In this document: positions 15,242 through 23,416 of the stretch, one piece after another
How the letters are laid out: each line of letters starts with the position of its first letter
Position numbering within the stretch: position 1 is the first letter of the stretch
Source of the DNA: Halorubrum aethiopicum
GTDB taxonomy: Archaea; Halobacteriota; Halobacteria; Halobacteriales; Haloferacaceae
Length of the DNA: 64,000 bases
Assembly (NCBI RefSeq): GCF_001542905.1
Contig: NZ_LOAJ01000001.1
Span: forward strand, 2,790,001-2,854,000
Direction of reading: 5' to 3'
The notes under the pieces: generated by a model
What the model saw: the letters and a program-made list of their open reading frames with translations, nothing else
What the model was told of the DNA's origin: nothing
Databases searched by the model: none
Position numbers and translations under genes: made by a program

Positions 15242-17239
15242 ATGCGACTCGAAGACGTTCAGCGGATCGCGGTACTCGGGGCCGGAAACATGGGACACGG
15301 CATCGCCGAGGTCGCCGCGCTCGCCGGCTACGAGGTCGCGCTCCGCGACATCGAAGAGGAGCTGGTTCGGGACGGCTACGACCAGATCGAGTGGTCGCTC
15401 GGCAAGCTCGCCGAGAAGGACCGGATCGGCGACGGCGAGGCGGAGGCGGCGCTCGACCGCGTCGAGACGTTCGTCGACCTCGAAGACGCGCTCGCCGACG
15501 CCGACGTGGTGATCGAGGTCGTCCCCGAGAAGATGGCCATCAAGAAGGACGTGTACGACGAGGTGGTCGAGCACGTCCCGGAGGAGGCCGTCCTCGTCAC
15601 GAACACCTCGAGCCTCTCGATCACCGAGCTCTCGGAGGTCACGGACCGGCCCGAGCGCTTCTGCGGGATGCACTTCTTCAATCCGCCGGTCAGGATGGAC
15701 CTCGTCGAGGTCATCTCCGGGGCCCACACCGACGAGGAGACCCTCGAGCTGATCGAGGGGCTCGCCGAGGAGATGGGGAAGACGCCCGTGCGCGTCCGCA
15801 AGGACAGCCCGGGCTTCATCGTCAATCGCGTCCTCGTGCCGCTGATGAACGAGGCGGCGTGGATCGTCGAGTCCGGCGACGCGACGATCGAGACCGTCGA
15901 CTCCACGACGAAGTTCGACATGGGCCTGCCGATGGGGTCGTTCGAGCTCGCCGATCAGGTCGGCATCGACGTGGGATACCACGTGTTGGAGTACATGTAC
16001 GAGGCCCTCGGCGAGGCGTACCGTCCCTGCCCGCTCCTGGCGGAGAAGGTCGAAGAGGGGAACCTGGGCAAAAAGACCGGGAAGGGGTTCTACGACTACG
16101 AGGACGGCGAGGGCGCGCAGATCCCGACCGACGCGGTCGACGAGGAGGTTCGGCGACGGCTGCTCGCCGTGATGGCCAACGAGGTCGCCGGGCTGATCGG
16201 CGACGACGTGGCCGACGTCGCCGACATCGACGAGGCCGTGAAGCTCGGCGCGGGCTTCCCCGACGGACCTGCCAAACTGGCGGACGACGAGGGGATCGAG
16301 GAACTGGTCGAGACGCTCGACACCCTCCACGAGGCGACCGGCGAGGCGCGCTACGAGGCGACCGACCATCTTCGCGAGGCCGCCGAAGCGGGCGGGTTCC
16401 GCGGCGGGAGCGGCGCGGCCGCGGGGAGCGACGCGGACGGGGAGAGCGGCGCGGCCGAGTTCGAGGTGTTGAACGTCGCGGTCGACGGCCGGGTCGGCCA
16501 CGTCGAGATCGACCGTCCCCACCGGATGAACACGATAAGCGACGAGGTGCTCGACGAGCTCGCGGCCGCGATCGACCGTCTCGACGGCGACGACGACGTG
16601 CGGGCGATCCTCCTGTCGGGCGCGGGCGATCGGGCGTTCTCCGCGGGCGCGGACGTCCAGAGCATGGCCGCGGGCGGCGCGGACCCGATCCACGCCGTGG
16701 AGCTCTCCCGGCAGGGACAGGAGACGTTCGGGAAGCTCGAGGCGTCGGACAAACCCGTCGTCGCCGCGATCGACGGCTACTGTCTCGGCGGCGGGATGGA
16801 GCTTGCGACCGCGGCGGACCTGCGGGTCGCCTCCGAGCGCTCGGAGCTCGGCCAGCCGGAGCTGAACCTCGGACTGCTCCCCGGGTGGGGCGGCACCCAG
16901 CGGCTCGCCCGGATCGTCGGCGAGGGGCGCGCGAAGGAGATCATCCTCACCGCCGACCGCTACGACGCCGAGACGATGGCCGACTACGGCTTCGTGAACG
17001 AGGTCGTCGGGAACGACGAGCTCGACGACCGCGCCCGCGAGCTCGCCGAGCAGCTCGCCGGCGGCCCGCCGATCGCCCAGAAGTACACGAAGCGGGCGAT
17101 CCACGCCGGACGCACCGACGCCGACGCCGGACTGGAGGTGGAGGCGATGGGCTTCGGCCACGTGATGAACACCGACGACCTCATGGAGGGGGTCACGGCG
17201 TTCATGGGCGACGAGGAGCCGGAGTTCGAGGGGAAGTAG
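15242..17239 (+). CDS. Bifunctional 3-hydroxyacyl-CoA dehydrogenase / enoyl-CoA hydratase
   Basis: A 665-residue fusion. Residues 1 to about 390 are the NAD-dependent dehydrogenase: the Rossmann loop IAVLGAGNMGHGIAEVA, the catalytic-region FCGMHFFNPPVRMDLVEVI and PGFIVNRVLVPLMNEA. After an Ala/Gly/Asp linker near residue 395, residues about 415-665 are an enoyl-CoA hydratase with AGDRAFSAGADVQ, YCLGGGMELATAADLR and ELNLGLLPGWGGTQRLA, where the Glu residues activate water. The domain order is the reverse of bacterial FadB and matches archaeal enzymes used in fatty-acid beta-oxidation or crotonyl-CoA interconversion. The SDR gene that follows may belong to the same metabolism, but it has its own TATA-like box. 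Confidence 0.9.
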   Translation: MRLEDVQRIAVLGAGNMGHGIAEVAALAGYEVALRDIEEELVRDGYDQIEWSLGKLAEKDRIGDGEAEAALDRVETFVDLEDALADADVVIEVVPEKMAIKKDVYDEVVEHVPEEAVLVTNTSSLSITELSEVTDRPERFCGMHFFNPPVRMDLVEVISGAHTDEETLELIEGLAEEMGKTPVRVRKDSPGFIVNRVLVPLMNEAAWIVESGDATIETVDSTTKFDMGLPMGSFELADQVGIDVGYHVLEYMYEALGEAYRPCPLLAEKVEEGNLGKKTGKGFYDYEDGEGAQIPTDAVDEEVRRRLLAVMANEVAGLIGDDVADVADIDEAVKLGAGFPDGPAKLADDEGIEELVETLDTLHEATGEARYEATDHLREAAEAGGFRGGSGAAAGSDADGESGAAEFEVLNVAVDGRVGHVEIDRPHRMNTISDEVLDELAAAIDRLDGDDDVRAILLSGAGDRAFSAGADVQSMAAGGADPIHAVELSRQGQETFGKLEASDKPVVAAIDGYCLGGGMELATAADLRVASERSELGQPELNLGLLPGWGGTQRLARIVGEGRAKEIILTADRYDAETMADYGFVNEVVGNDELDDRARELAEQLAGGPPIAQKYTKRAIHAGRTDADAGLEVEAMGFGHVMNTDDLMEGVTAFMGDEEPEFEGK

Positions 17240-17318
17240 GGGCGCGTCCGCCGCCCGGAGCGATCGATCGCCGGGGGAAGAAGCTATATTCCGGTTGACA
17301 TCCAACGCCCACGCGAAC

Positions 17319-18089
17319 ATGAACGGAGTGGACGGGAAGACGGCGGTCGTCACGGGAGCGGGCTCCGGGATCGGACGGGCGACGGCCCGCCGCCTCGCGG
17401 AGGAGGGTGCCGACGTCGTCGTCGCGGACGTGGTCGAGGAGACCGGGAGGGAGACGGCCGAGTCGATAGCGGCCGACGGCGGGAACGCGACGTTCGTCGA
17501 GGTCGACGTCTCGGACGTCGAGTCGGTCGAGCGCATGGTCGACGTCGCCATCGAGACGTACGGGAGCCTCGACCTCGCGGTCAACAACGCGGGCATCCTC
17601 ACCGGGTTCGCCGAGGTCACCGACGTCACGGAGGAGCAGTGGGACACGCTGATGGACGTCAACCTCAAGGGCGTCTGGGCGTGTATGCGAGCCGAACTCG
17701 ACGTGATGGAAGAGGAGGGGAGCGGCGTCATCGTCAACGTTGCCTCGGAGGCCGGGCTCGTTGGAATGGGCGGGCTCTCCAGTTACTCGGCGAGCAAACA
17801 CGGCCTCGTCGGGCTGACGAAGACGGTCGCACTGGAGTACGCGGGCCGGGGCGTCCGGGTCAACGCCATCGCGCCGGGTCCGACCGACACGAACATCGCC
17901 GAGAACATGCGGGGCGGCGTCGATCCGTCCACGCTCCCCTTCGACACGTCGACGATGAGCGAGGTGCCGATGGGGCGGAGCGCGGATCCGGAGGAGATGG
18001 CCGGCGTGATCGCGTTCCTCTGTTCTTCGGACGCCTCCTACGTCACCGGCGTCACGATCCCGGTCGACGGCGGGCAGGCGGCGGATTGA
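17319..18089 (+). CDS. Short-chain dehydrogenase/reductase
   Basis: A 256-residue classical SDR: the cofactor motif VTGAGSGIGRATA, NNAG, and the catalytic Ser-Tyr-Lys set in ASEAGLVGMGGLSSYSASKHG, followed by VNAIAPGPTDTNI. The acidic residue after the second strand (VVVADVV) points to NAD rather than NADP. It probably oxidises a hydroxyacyl or secondary alcohol; the substrate is not visible. I start at the ATG of MNGVDG rather than an upstream TTG, because the TATA-like GCTATATTCC at about 17283-17292 is then correctly spaced for a near-leaderless mRNA. Confidence 0.88.
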   Translation: MNGVDGKTAVVTGAGSGIGRATARRLAEEGADVVVADVVEETGRETAESIAADGGNATFVEVDVSDVESVERMVDVAIETYGSLDLAVNNAGILTGFAEVTDVTEEQWDTLMDVNLKGVWACMRAELDVMEEEGSGVIVNVASEAGLVGMGGLSSYSASKHGLVGLTKTVALEYAGRGVRVNAIAPGPTDTNIAENMRGGVDPSTLPFDTSTMSEVPMGRSADPEEMAGVIAFLCSSDASYVTGVTIPVDGGQAAD

Positions 18090-18158
18090 GCGAGTACGAT
18101 CGCCGTCCAAGCGCAGTCGTTTCGACACGTCACGGAATGGGAGGTCGGGCTACGCGAA

Positions 18159-18502
18159 GTGCTAATAGAACGGCCGTTTCGTTAGTGATCGGGGTGATAA
18201 GAAAGAGATCGTTGCTGGGGCGGTGAACATCACCAAAGCCCCAGCCGTGAGGACTCGGGGGCCTCGCTGTGCTCCTCGCTCGCTTCGCTCGCTGCGGTGC
18301 TTACTTCGGCCGCCTTCGCCCTCACGGCTGCCCCTTTGAGTCCCATCCCCACCGCACAGCCACCGCACCTCACGCCTCCCCAGCCTCGCTGCTCACTTCG
18401 TTCGCAGCGTCCCTCGCGGGCTGACTCGCGGTCGTCAAGGACGACCGCTCGCAGGCGCGCCACCGCTCCGGCGATCGTTCGTTGCTTCGCCTGTACTGAC
18501 CG
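18159..18502 (+). repeat. Structured intergenic element, copy A
   Basis: First of three copies of a non-coding element. The left end GTGCTAATAGAACGG and the right end CTGTACTGACCG match the other copies. Paired arms at 18242-18252 and 18320-18330 (11 bases) form the main stem. Smaller hairpins lie at 18388-18408 (GCTGC/GCAGC) and 18428-18448 (nine-base arms, loop AAG). The stem sequences differ from copies B and C but still pair. The element fills most of the convergent gap between the SDR gene and asd (18090-18547). No credible ORF is present; short ORFs on either strand follow the repeat, not codon bias. Confidence 0.8.
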
Positions 18503-18547
18503 CACGGCCGCTGGGTCGGCGTAGAGTCGTCGGATTCCGTTCCCGGA

Positions 18548-19591
18548 TCAGACGTAGCCTTCCTCGACGAGCAGCTCGCCGTTCAGGATCGACGCGCCGG
18601 CCGCGCCGCGGATCGTGTTGTGTGCGAGACAGTTGTACTGGACCCCCTTCGTCGTCGACTCGACGCCGCCGGCGACGATCCCCATCCCGTCGGCGTACGT
18701 CCGGTCGAGGCGGGGCTGCGGGCGGTCCGGCTCGTCGGGGCCGAACACCTTGATCAGCTGATCCGGCGAACTCGGCAGGTCCGCGCTCTCGAACCCGCGC
18801 ATGGCCTCGCGGACCGCCTCCGGCTCGGGGCTCTCGGCCAGGTCGGCGAACACGTTCTCGAGGTGGCCGTCGAGGGTGGGGATCCGGTTACAGGAGGCGG
18901 CCACGTCGGCGTCGTGGAGGCTGAGTTCCGCGCCGTCGAACGAGCCGAGCAGCTTGCGCGACTCCGTCTCCATCTTGTCCTCCTCGCCGCCGATGTGCGG
19001 GATGGCGTTGTCGAGGATCTCCATCGACGTGACGCCGGAGTAGCCCGCGCCGGAGACCGCCTGGAGCGTCGAGACGTGGACCGCCTCCAGCCCGAACTCG
19101 TCGAGCGCCGCCAGCGTGGGCACCATCGTGATCGTCGAGCAGTTCGGGTTCTTCACCAACGCGCCGTCCCAGCCGCGCTCGTCGCGCTGGACGTCGATCA
19201 GTCCGAGGTGGTCCGGGTTGATCTCGGGGATCGTGAGCGGGACGTCTTCGGCCATCCGGTCGTTCGAGGAGTTCGAGGAGACGACGTACCCCTCCTCGAG
19301 GAACGGCGGCTCGACCTCGGCGGCGACCGAGGAGGGGAGCGAGGAGAAGAGCAGGTCGACGTCGGCGTCGGCGATCGCCGCCGGCTCGGTCGCGACGACC
19401 TCCATTTCGGCGACGTCGTCGGGGATCGGCGTGTCGACGCGCCACTTCGCGGCCTCGCGGTACGTCAGTCCCGCGCTCTCGGGGCTCGCCGTCACGGCCG
19501 CCAGTTCGAACGTCGGGTGGCTATCGAGCAGTTGGATGAATCGCTGACCGACCGCACCGGTCGCACCGAGGATACCGACTCGTACAGTCAT
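18548..19591 (-). CDS. asd: Aspartate-semialdehyde dehydrogenase
   Basis: A 347-residue enzyme that reduces aspartyl-4-phosphate to aspartate semialdehyde with NADPH, the branch point to lysine, threonine and methionine. Visible features are the cofactor loop VGILGATGAVGQRF at the N-terminus, SSLPSSVAAEVEPPF, the catalytic Cys151 in KNPNCSTITMVPT and LQAVSGAGYSGV downstream. The C-terminal region (GGVESTTKGVQYNCLAHNTI) fits the archaeal/fungal class of the enzyme. No other amino-acid biosynthesis gene is adjacent. Its stop faces repeat copy A. Confidence 0.95.
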   Translation of the reverse strand: MTVRVGILGATGAVGQRFIQLLDSHPTFELAAVTASPESAGLTYREAAKWRVDTPIPDDVAEMEVVATEPAAIADADVDLLFSSLPSSVAAEVEPPFLEEGYVVSSNSSNDRMAEDVPLTIPEINPDHLGLIDVQRDERGWDGALVKNPNCSTITMVPTLAALDEFGLEAVHVSTLQAVSGAGYSGVTSMEILDNAIPHIGGEEDKMETESRKLLGSFDGAELSLHDADVAASCNRIPTLDGHLENVFADLAESPEPEAVREAMRGFESADLPSSPDQLIKVFGPDEPDRPQPRLDRTYADGMGIVAGGVESTTKGVQYNCLAHNTIRGAAGASILNGELLVEEGYV

Positions 19592-19949
19592 TGGGTGACC
19601 CTGAGAGACAGTCGCATAAGTGCGTTCGGATACGCGTCCGCCGGGGCGGCGGGCGGCGCGGCGGCGACGACCGACGGTTTAACACCGTCCGTCGTCTACG
19701 ACCGGTCGCGTGCCCTCAGTCCCCGCCCGAGTACTCCCGGCTGGGAGCGATGACCGCGCGGAGAACCCAGGCACGTGACATCCGGTCGCGGAAGCGACCC
19801 GCCCGTCGCCGCGCAGGCGACCGCCCGCCACGAGGGTTTCCCGGTCGACGCGGCACGCCGCCGGAGATGAGACCGGTCGTTAGTGTCGCGGGCGACATTT
19901 CGAGACTCTCCAGCGCCTGCTCTGTTCGTTTTAGTTGAAGACCTCGAAT

Positions 19950-20155
19950 ATGCCGAATAGCGGGCTAGTCGTCTCGGACACGTCCCCGCTTTGAACCTCG
20001 CACTCATCGACCGACTTGACCTCCTCGAAGCACAGTTCTCCGACGTAACGGTTCCACAGCAGGTTTGGGATGAATTGACCGAGGGGCAGGATTGCTCCGA
20101 ACACGGTAACCGAATATGGTTGAAAGTAGATCGATCCCCTAATCGCAAGACGTAA
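19950..20155 (+). pseudogene. Remnant of a PIN-domain toxin gene (DUF3368-like), frameshifted
   Basis: Frame one from the ATG at 19950 reads MPNSGLVVSDTSPL and hits TGA at 19992. Reading on in the next frame from 19991 gives LNLALIDRLDLLEAQFSDVT, then VPQQVWDELTEG and a stop at 20153-20155. The joined peptide matches the start of DUF3368-type PIN nucleases (VVSDTSPLLNLA, then VPxxVWDE), so one base has been lost in CTT-TTG. The rest of the domain, with the later acidic residues, is missing. The bases just before (about 19919-19960) read LFVLVEDLEYAE then stop, similar to the tail of small antitoxins that overlap such toxins. The rest of the 600-base gap 19592-20192 shows nothing else recognisable. 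Confidence 0.6.
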
Positions 20156-20192
20156 CGGGGATTGTCTACTTCAGAAAGTATCGGCAAAAGCA

Positions 20193-20267
20193 TGGGTCGG
20201 GGCGGATTCGAACCGCCGACCTGCTCCGTGTGAAGGAGCCGTCATAACCGGACTAGACCACCGACCC
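20193..20267 (-). tRNA. tRNA-Val (CAC)
   Basis: On the minus strand the sequence folds as a cloverleaf. The acceptor GGGTCGG pairs with CCGACCC, the D-arm contains GTCTAGTCCGGTTATGAC, the anticodon stem GCTCC/GGAGC holds the loop TTCACAC with anticodon CAC, and the T-arm GGCGG-TTCGAAT-CCGCC is standard. The discriminator base is A (20193) and CCA is not encoded. No intron is seen. Confidence 0.95.
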
Positions 20268-20374
20268 GTACGGTCCACCGTTCCCGACCTCGGGACTTAA
20301 GGGTTGCTTTGTCGCTCACGTTCGAGCCGTACCGGACACGTACCTTCTTGCCCGCGCGGGTCCACGATCCGCCC

Positions 20375-20614
20375 ATGTCCATCCGACTGTACGCCCTCGA
20401 GGGATGCCCGTGGTGTGAGAAGGTCCACGACGCGCTCGCCGACGCCGGCATCGAGTACGAGACGACGTGGGTCGAGGCGTTACACTCCGACCGCGACGAG
20501 GTCAAACGCGTGAGCGGACAGCGCGGCGTCCCGGTCCTCGTCGACGACGAGCGCGGCGTGACGATGGCCGAGAGCGCGAACGTTCTGGAGTACGTCGAGC
20601 GAACGCTCGCATGA
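20375..20614 (+). CDS. Glutaredoxin-family protein
   Basis: A 79-residue thioredoxin-fold protein with the redox pair CPWC in LYALEGCPWCEKVHDALADA, the cis-proline segment RGVPVLVDDERG and the helix MAESANVLEYVERTL. This is the size and order of a minimal glutaredoxin / glutathione S-transferase N-terminal-like domain. In haloarchaea, which use gamma-glutamylcysteine as the main thiol, it probably reduces mixed disulphides of that thiol; a GshA-like gene is found at 56.4 kb. The start shown gives a normal N-terminal beta strand, while a longer ORF upstream lacks coding character. The stop overlaps the next ATG by four bases. Confidence 0.88.
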   Translation: MSIRLYALEGCPWCEKVHDALADAGIEYETTWVEALHSDRDEVKRVSGQRGVPVLVDDERGVTMAESANVLEYVERTLA

Positions 20615-21144
20615 CGATCTACACCGGCCGCGGCGACGACGGCGAGACGGACTTACGCGACATGAGTCGGGTGTCGAAGTCCAGCCACCGGATCGAGGCG
20701 TACGGCACCGTCGACGAGGCGAACGCGCTGATCGGGACCGTCCGCCCCACCGGCCACGACGACCTCGACGAGATGCTCGAGGCGGTCCAGAACCACCTCC
20801 ACGTGGTCCAGGCCGATCTCGCGAACCCCGATCCGGACCCCGACGACCCGTCCGTCGAATCGGACCACGTCGAGCGGGTGGAGGAGTGGATCGACGCGTT
20901 CGACGAGGAGCTGGAGCCGCTACGGTCGTTCGTGCTGCCCGGCGGCGGTCCCGCGGGCGCGGCGCTCCACCACGCCCGAACGGTGGTCCGCCGGGCCGAG
21001 CGGCGGACGGTCGAACTCGCGGCCTCGGAGCCGATAAACGAGACGACCGTCACCTATCTCAACCGACTCTCGGACCTGTGTTTCACCCTCGGACGGGTGG
21101 CGAACGCGCGCGACGGCGAGCCCGAGGAGTCGCCGTCGTACTGA
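20611..21144 (+). CDS. Cob(I)alamin adenosyltransferase, PduO type
   Basis: A 177-residue helical-bundle enzyme that transfers the 5'-deoxyadenosyl group of ATP to cob(I)alamin. Diagnostic segments are the ATP-binding N-terminus YTGRGDDGETDLRDMSRVSK, IEAYGTVDEANALIG, FVLPGGGPAGAALHHARTVVRRAER and TYLNRLSDLCFTLGRVAN. It acts in coenzyme B12 synthesis or salvage. It is translationally coupled to the glutaredoxin gene (ATGA), an arrangement that may reflect the need for a reductant for cobalamin; that is an inference. Confidence 0.93.
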   Translation: MTIYTGRGDDGETDLRDMSRVSKSSHRIEAYGTVDEANALIGTVRPTGHDDLDEMLEAVQNHLHVVQADLANPDPDPDDPSVESDHVERVEEWIDAFDEELEPLRSFVLPGGGPAGAALHHARTVVRRAERRTVELAASEPINETTVTYLNRLSDLCFTLGRVANARDGEPEESPSY

Positions 21145-21259
21145 GCGAATCATCGCCGTCGACGCGCGCCGGGCGTCGGATCCACCTCTCGAGACGCGAG
21201 AGACATCCTCGCACGCGATCTCCACAAAGCATATATTCGTCCTCGACCAAAGGACAGAT

Positions 21260-21538
21260 ATGAGCAAGCACTTCGAGGACGCACGGTACTACCTGGGTCG
21301 AGCGGCCGAACACGCGAAGGCGGGCGTCAAAGAGGAACTCGCGCCGCTCCAGGAGCGGGTCTCGAAGCTCGTCGGCGACGAGCCCGAGGAGGAGCCGGAG
21401 CCGTCGCGGCTGGAGAAGCTCCAGACCGACCTCAAAGCACTCGAGGAGCGCGCCGAGGGCGAGGCTCGCGAAGCCGTGAAGTCGGCGCGCGAGCGCGTCG
21501 AGGCGTACCGCAAGCGCGACGAGCAGCCGGCCGAATAG
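21260..21538 (+). CDS. Small haloarchaeal coiled-coil protein
   Basis: A 92-residue charged helical protein: MSKHFEDARYYLGRAAEHAK, then VKEELAPLQERVSKLVGD, a short EEEPEP hinge and LEKLQTDLKALEERAEGEAR. There is no membrane segment or enzyme motif. I recognise the pattern as a common uncharacterised haloarchaeal family (DUF7553-like), but cannot confirm the number. A TATA-like CATATATTCG lies near 21229-21238, about 22-31 bases before the ATG, so it is its own transcription unit. Confidence 0.7.
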   Translation: MSKHFEDARYYLGRAAEHAKAGVKEELAPLQERVSKLVGDEPEEEPEPSRLEKLQTDLKALEERAEGEAREAVKSARERVEAYRKRDEQPAE

Positions 21539-21603
21539 TCCGGAGCGGACACGGGCGGTCTCTCGTTTTGGCTCGTTAACTCCCGTCAGCCGTAGATCCG
21601 TTT

Positions 21604-21981
21604 CCGTTTCGGTCAGTGTAGACGAAGGGGTGAGCGATCCATGGTCGCGGTGGCGTCGCCGGCGGCGGAGCCGCCGGCTTCAAGCGAGAGCTTCGCTCTC
21701 GCCCTGCGCCTCCGAGTGCCCTGGAGGGGCACGAGGAGCCCGCGAGCGAGGCTGGGGAGGCGTGAGGTGCGGGACCGTGCGGGGCGGGGTGGGACTCGAA
21801 GGGGCAGCCGGCTCCGGGAAGACGGCCGACGCAAGGACCGCAGGAGCGAACGCAGTGAGCGACGAGGACCGCAGCGAGGCCCTCGACCGGAGCCGGCTGG
21901 GGCTTCGGCGGTAGTCACCGCGCCAGCAACGATCCTCTTCTATCCATCCGATTCTCCCACAAAACACCGTTCTATAAGCAC
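21604..21981 (-). repeat. Structured intergenic element, copy B (inverted)
   Basis: Read on the minus strand this copy starts GTGCTTATAGAACGG and ends CTACACTGACCGAAACGG, matching the ends of copies A and C. The main stem uses arms 21887-21898 and 21806-21817 (12 bases). A small hairpin GTGCCC/GGGCAC lies at 21716-21732, in the same relative place as hairpins of different sequence in A and C. An extra GC-rich palindrome at 21658-21678 is identical to one in copy C but placed elsewhere in the element. It sits between the convergent genes ending at 21538 and 22064. No credible coding sequence. Confidence 0.8.
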
Positions 21982-22063
21982 GTCGACGCTCACGATCGTT
22001 TAATCACGAACGCGAGAGATCTCTCGTGACCAGCCTCATGTTTCCTCGGAGCGAAACACCCGT

Positions 22064-22459
22064 CTACAGGCCGTGATACGCCTCGATCGCCTCTCGATAC
22101 GTCTCCGGGATCGGCCGCGAGGATCCCTCGTCGTCGACGGCGACCTGGACCGACTCCGCCTCGGCGACCACGTCTCCTCCGGTCCGGACCTCGTAGGTCA
22201 TCGGCACGCTCGACTCGCCGAGTTCGGGCACGTCGACCTCGACGGCCACCGTCCCGTCTCCGAGTTCGACCGGCCGCCGGAACTGGATCGACACCGACGC
22301 GAGGACGGTCGCTACGCCCGAGAGGTCCGCCGAGAGGACGTCCCGGAAGTAGTCCGTCCGAGCCTGTTCGAGGTACGTCGCGTACACGGCGTTGTTGACG
22401 TGTCCCATCGCGTCGATGTCGCGGAATCGAACGGGGATCTCCGTGGTGTACGTGCTCAT
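22064..22459 (-). CDS. Acyl-CoA thioesterase, 4-hydroxybenzoyl-CoA thioesterase family
   Basis: A 131-residue hot-dog-fold protein. The N-terminal VRFRDIDAMGHVNNAVYATY carries the family motif, in which the Asp of DAMGHVNN is catalytic and the following helix starts the hot dog. VSIQFRRPVELGDGTVAVEV and SVPMTYEVRTGGDVVAE complete the sheet. It hydrolyses acyl-CoA thioesters; chain or aryl specificity cannot be inferred. It is not linked by operon to the beta-oxidation fusion 5 kb away. It is transcribed in the same direction as phoU, 69 bases downstream of it. Confidence 0.88.
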   Translation of the reverse strand: MSTYTTEIPVRFRDIDAMGHVNNAVYATYLEQARTDYFRDVLSADLSGVATVLASVSIQFRRPVELGDGTVAVEVDVPELGESSVPMTYEVRTGGDVVAEAESVQVAVDDEGSSRPIPETYREAIEAYHGL

Positions 22460-22528
22460 GTCGGGTTCTCTTCGGGCCGCGGTATGTACGCGTCGGATCC
22501 CGGCGGGGAGGCCCCTCGCGACCGGGAG

Positions 22529-23203
22529 TCAGTACAGCAGCTCGTCGTCGTTCTCGATCATGTACAGCGCGCGGGCGGCGATGTTGACCGCGTGATCGCC
22601 CACGCGCTCGAGGTCGCGGATCGTCAACAGCAGCCGCGAGACGTTCGCCATCGTCGCCTCAACGTCGGCCTCCTCGTCGAGGTGGTCCTGCTCTATCAGG
22701 TCGCGGACGACGAGGTCGCTCGCCGCCTCGCAGGCGGCGTCGAGGTCGTCGTCCATCTCGGCGACCTCGTGACACCGGCTCGGGTCGGACTCGGCGTAGG
22801 CGGCCATCGCGACGTCGAGCATCTCCAGGGTGTCGTCGCCGATCCGCTGGACGTCGACGTCCGGGAACACCTCGCGTTCCGCCTCGCCGGCGTACTCGCC
22901 GAGGTTGGTCGCGAGGTCGGCGATCCGCTCGAGGTCGGTGATGATCTTGAACGAGGCCGCGATGAATCGGAGGTCGCCGGCGACCGGCTGTTGAAGCGCG
23001 ATGAGGTCCGTACACTGCTGTTCTAACTCCAGATAGAGCTCGTTGACCTCGGCGTCGCCCGTGATCACGCGCTCGCCGAGTTCGGCGTCCCGCCGCTCGA
23101 GAGCGTCGAGGCCCATCCGGAGCCGGTCGGCGACGAGCTCGCTCATGTAGAGCACGTCGTCGCGGAGGTTCTCCAGTTTCGTCTGATACTGTTCCCGTGG
23201 CAT
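22529..23203 (-). CDS. phoU: Phosphate signalling complex protein PhoU
   Basis: A 224-residue protein of two similar three-helix PhoU repeats. The conserved metal-binding E/D-rich stretches are visible as SFKIITDLERIADLATNLGEY in the first repeat and LLLTIRDLERVGDHAVNIAAR in the second. PhoU represses phosphate uptake through the Pst transporter. No pst genes are next to it here. The start at MPREQYQTKLENL was preferred over 24 extra upstream codons, because the run GGTTAAAAACACG (23231-23243) is a better promoter than coding sequence. Confidence 0.93.
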   Translation of the reverse strand: MPREQYQTKLENLRDDVLYMSELVADRLRMGLDALERRDAELGERVITGDAEVNELYLELEQQCTDLIALQQPVAGDLRFIAASFKIITDLERIADLATNLGEYAGEAEREVFPDVDVQRIGDDTLEMLDVAMAAYAESDPSRCHEVAEMDDDLDAACEAASDLVVRDLIEQDHLDEEADVEATMANVSRLLLTIRDLERVGDHAVNIAARALYMIENDDELLY

Positions 23204-23416
23204 CGTCTCGGTCGAAGACCACGCCGAACGGTTAAAAACACGTCGGCGATCGCCCGACGGCGATCGCACGGTCACCCGCGCCGCCGGGCGGTCGGCGAGC
23301 CGGAATCACACCCCATGACGGGCGACGCGATCGGGTCGGACGGGCCGCTCACCGTTTCCCCGGCAACCGACTCGGGAAGCCGCCAGAGGGAAGTGCCGTC
23401 CGACGCTGTATCGGGC

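Noticed and set aside
14564-17737. A 1057-codon ORF on the minus strand across the beta-oxidation fusion gene
   Set aside because: It is antisense to a gene with clear family motifs, its composition is Arg/Val/Asp-rich shadow sequence, and only its last part overlaps the real glycosylase in another frame.
18162-18505. Short ORFs in repeat copy A, and similar ones in copies B and C
   Set aside because: They share words such as RSERSERGAQRGPR only because the DNA is repeated. Frames shift between copies and no codon bias is kept.
19696-20193. A 165-codon minus-strand ORF beside asd
   Set aside because: Rich in Arg, Ser and Cys, lacks acidic bias, and is antisense to the better supported PIN remnant.
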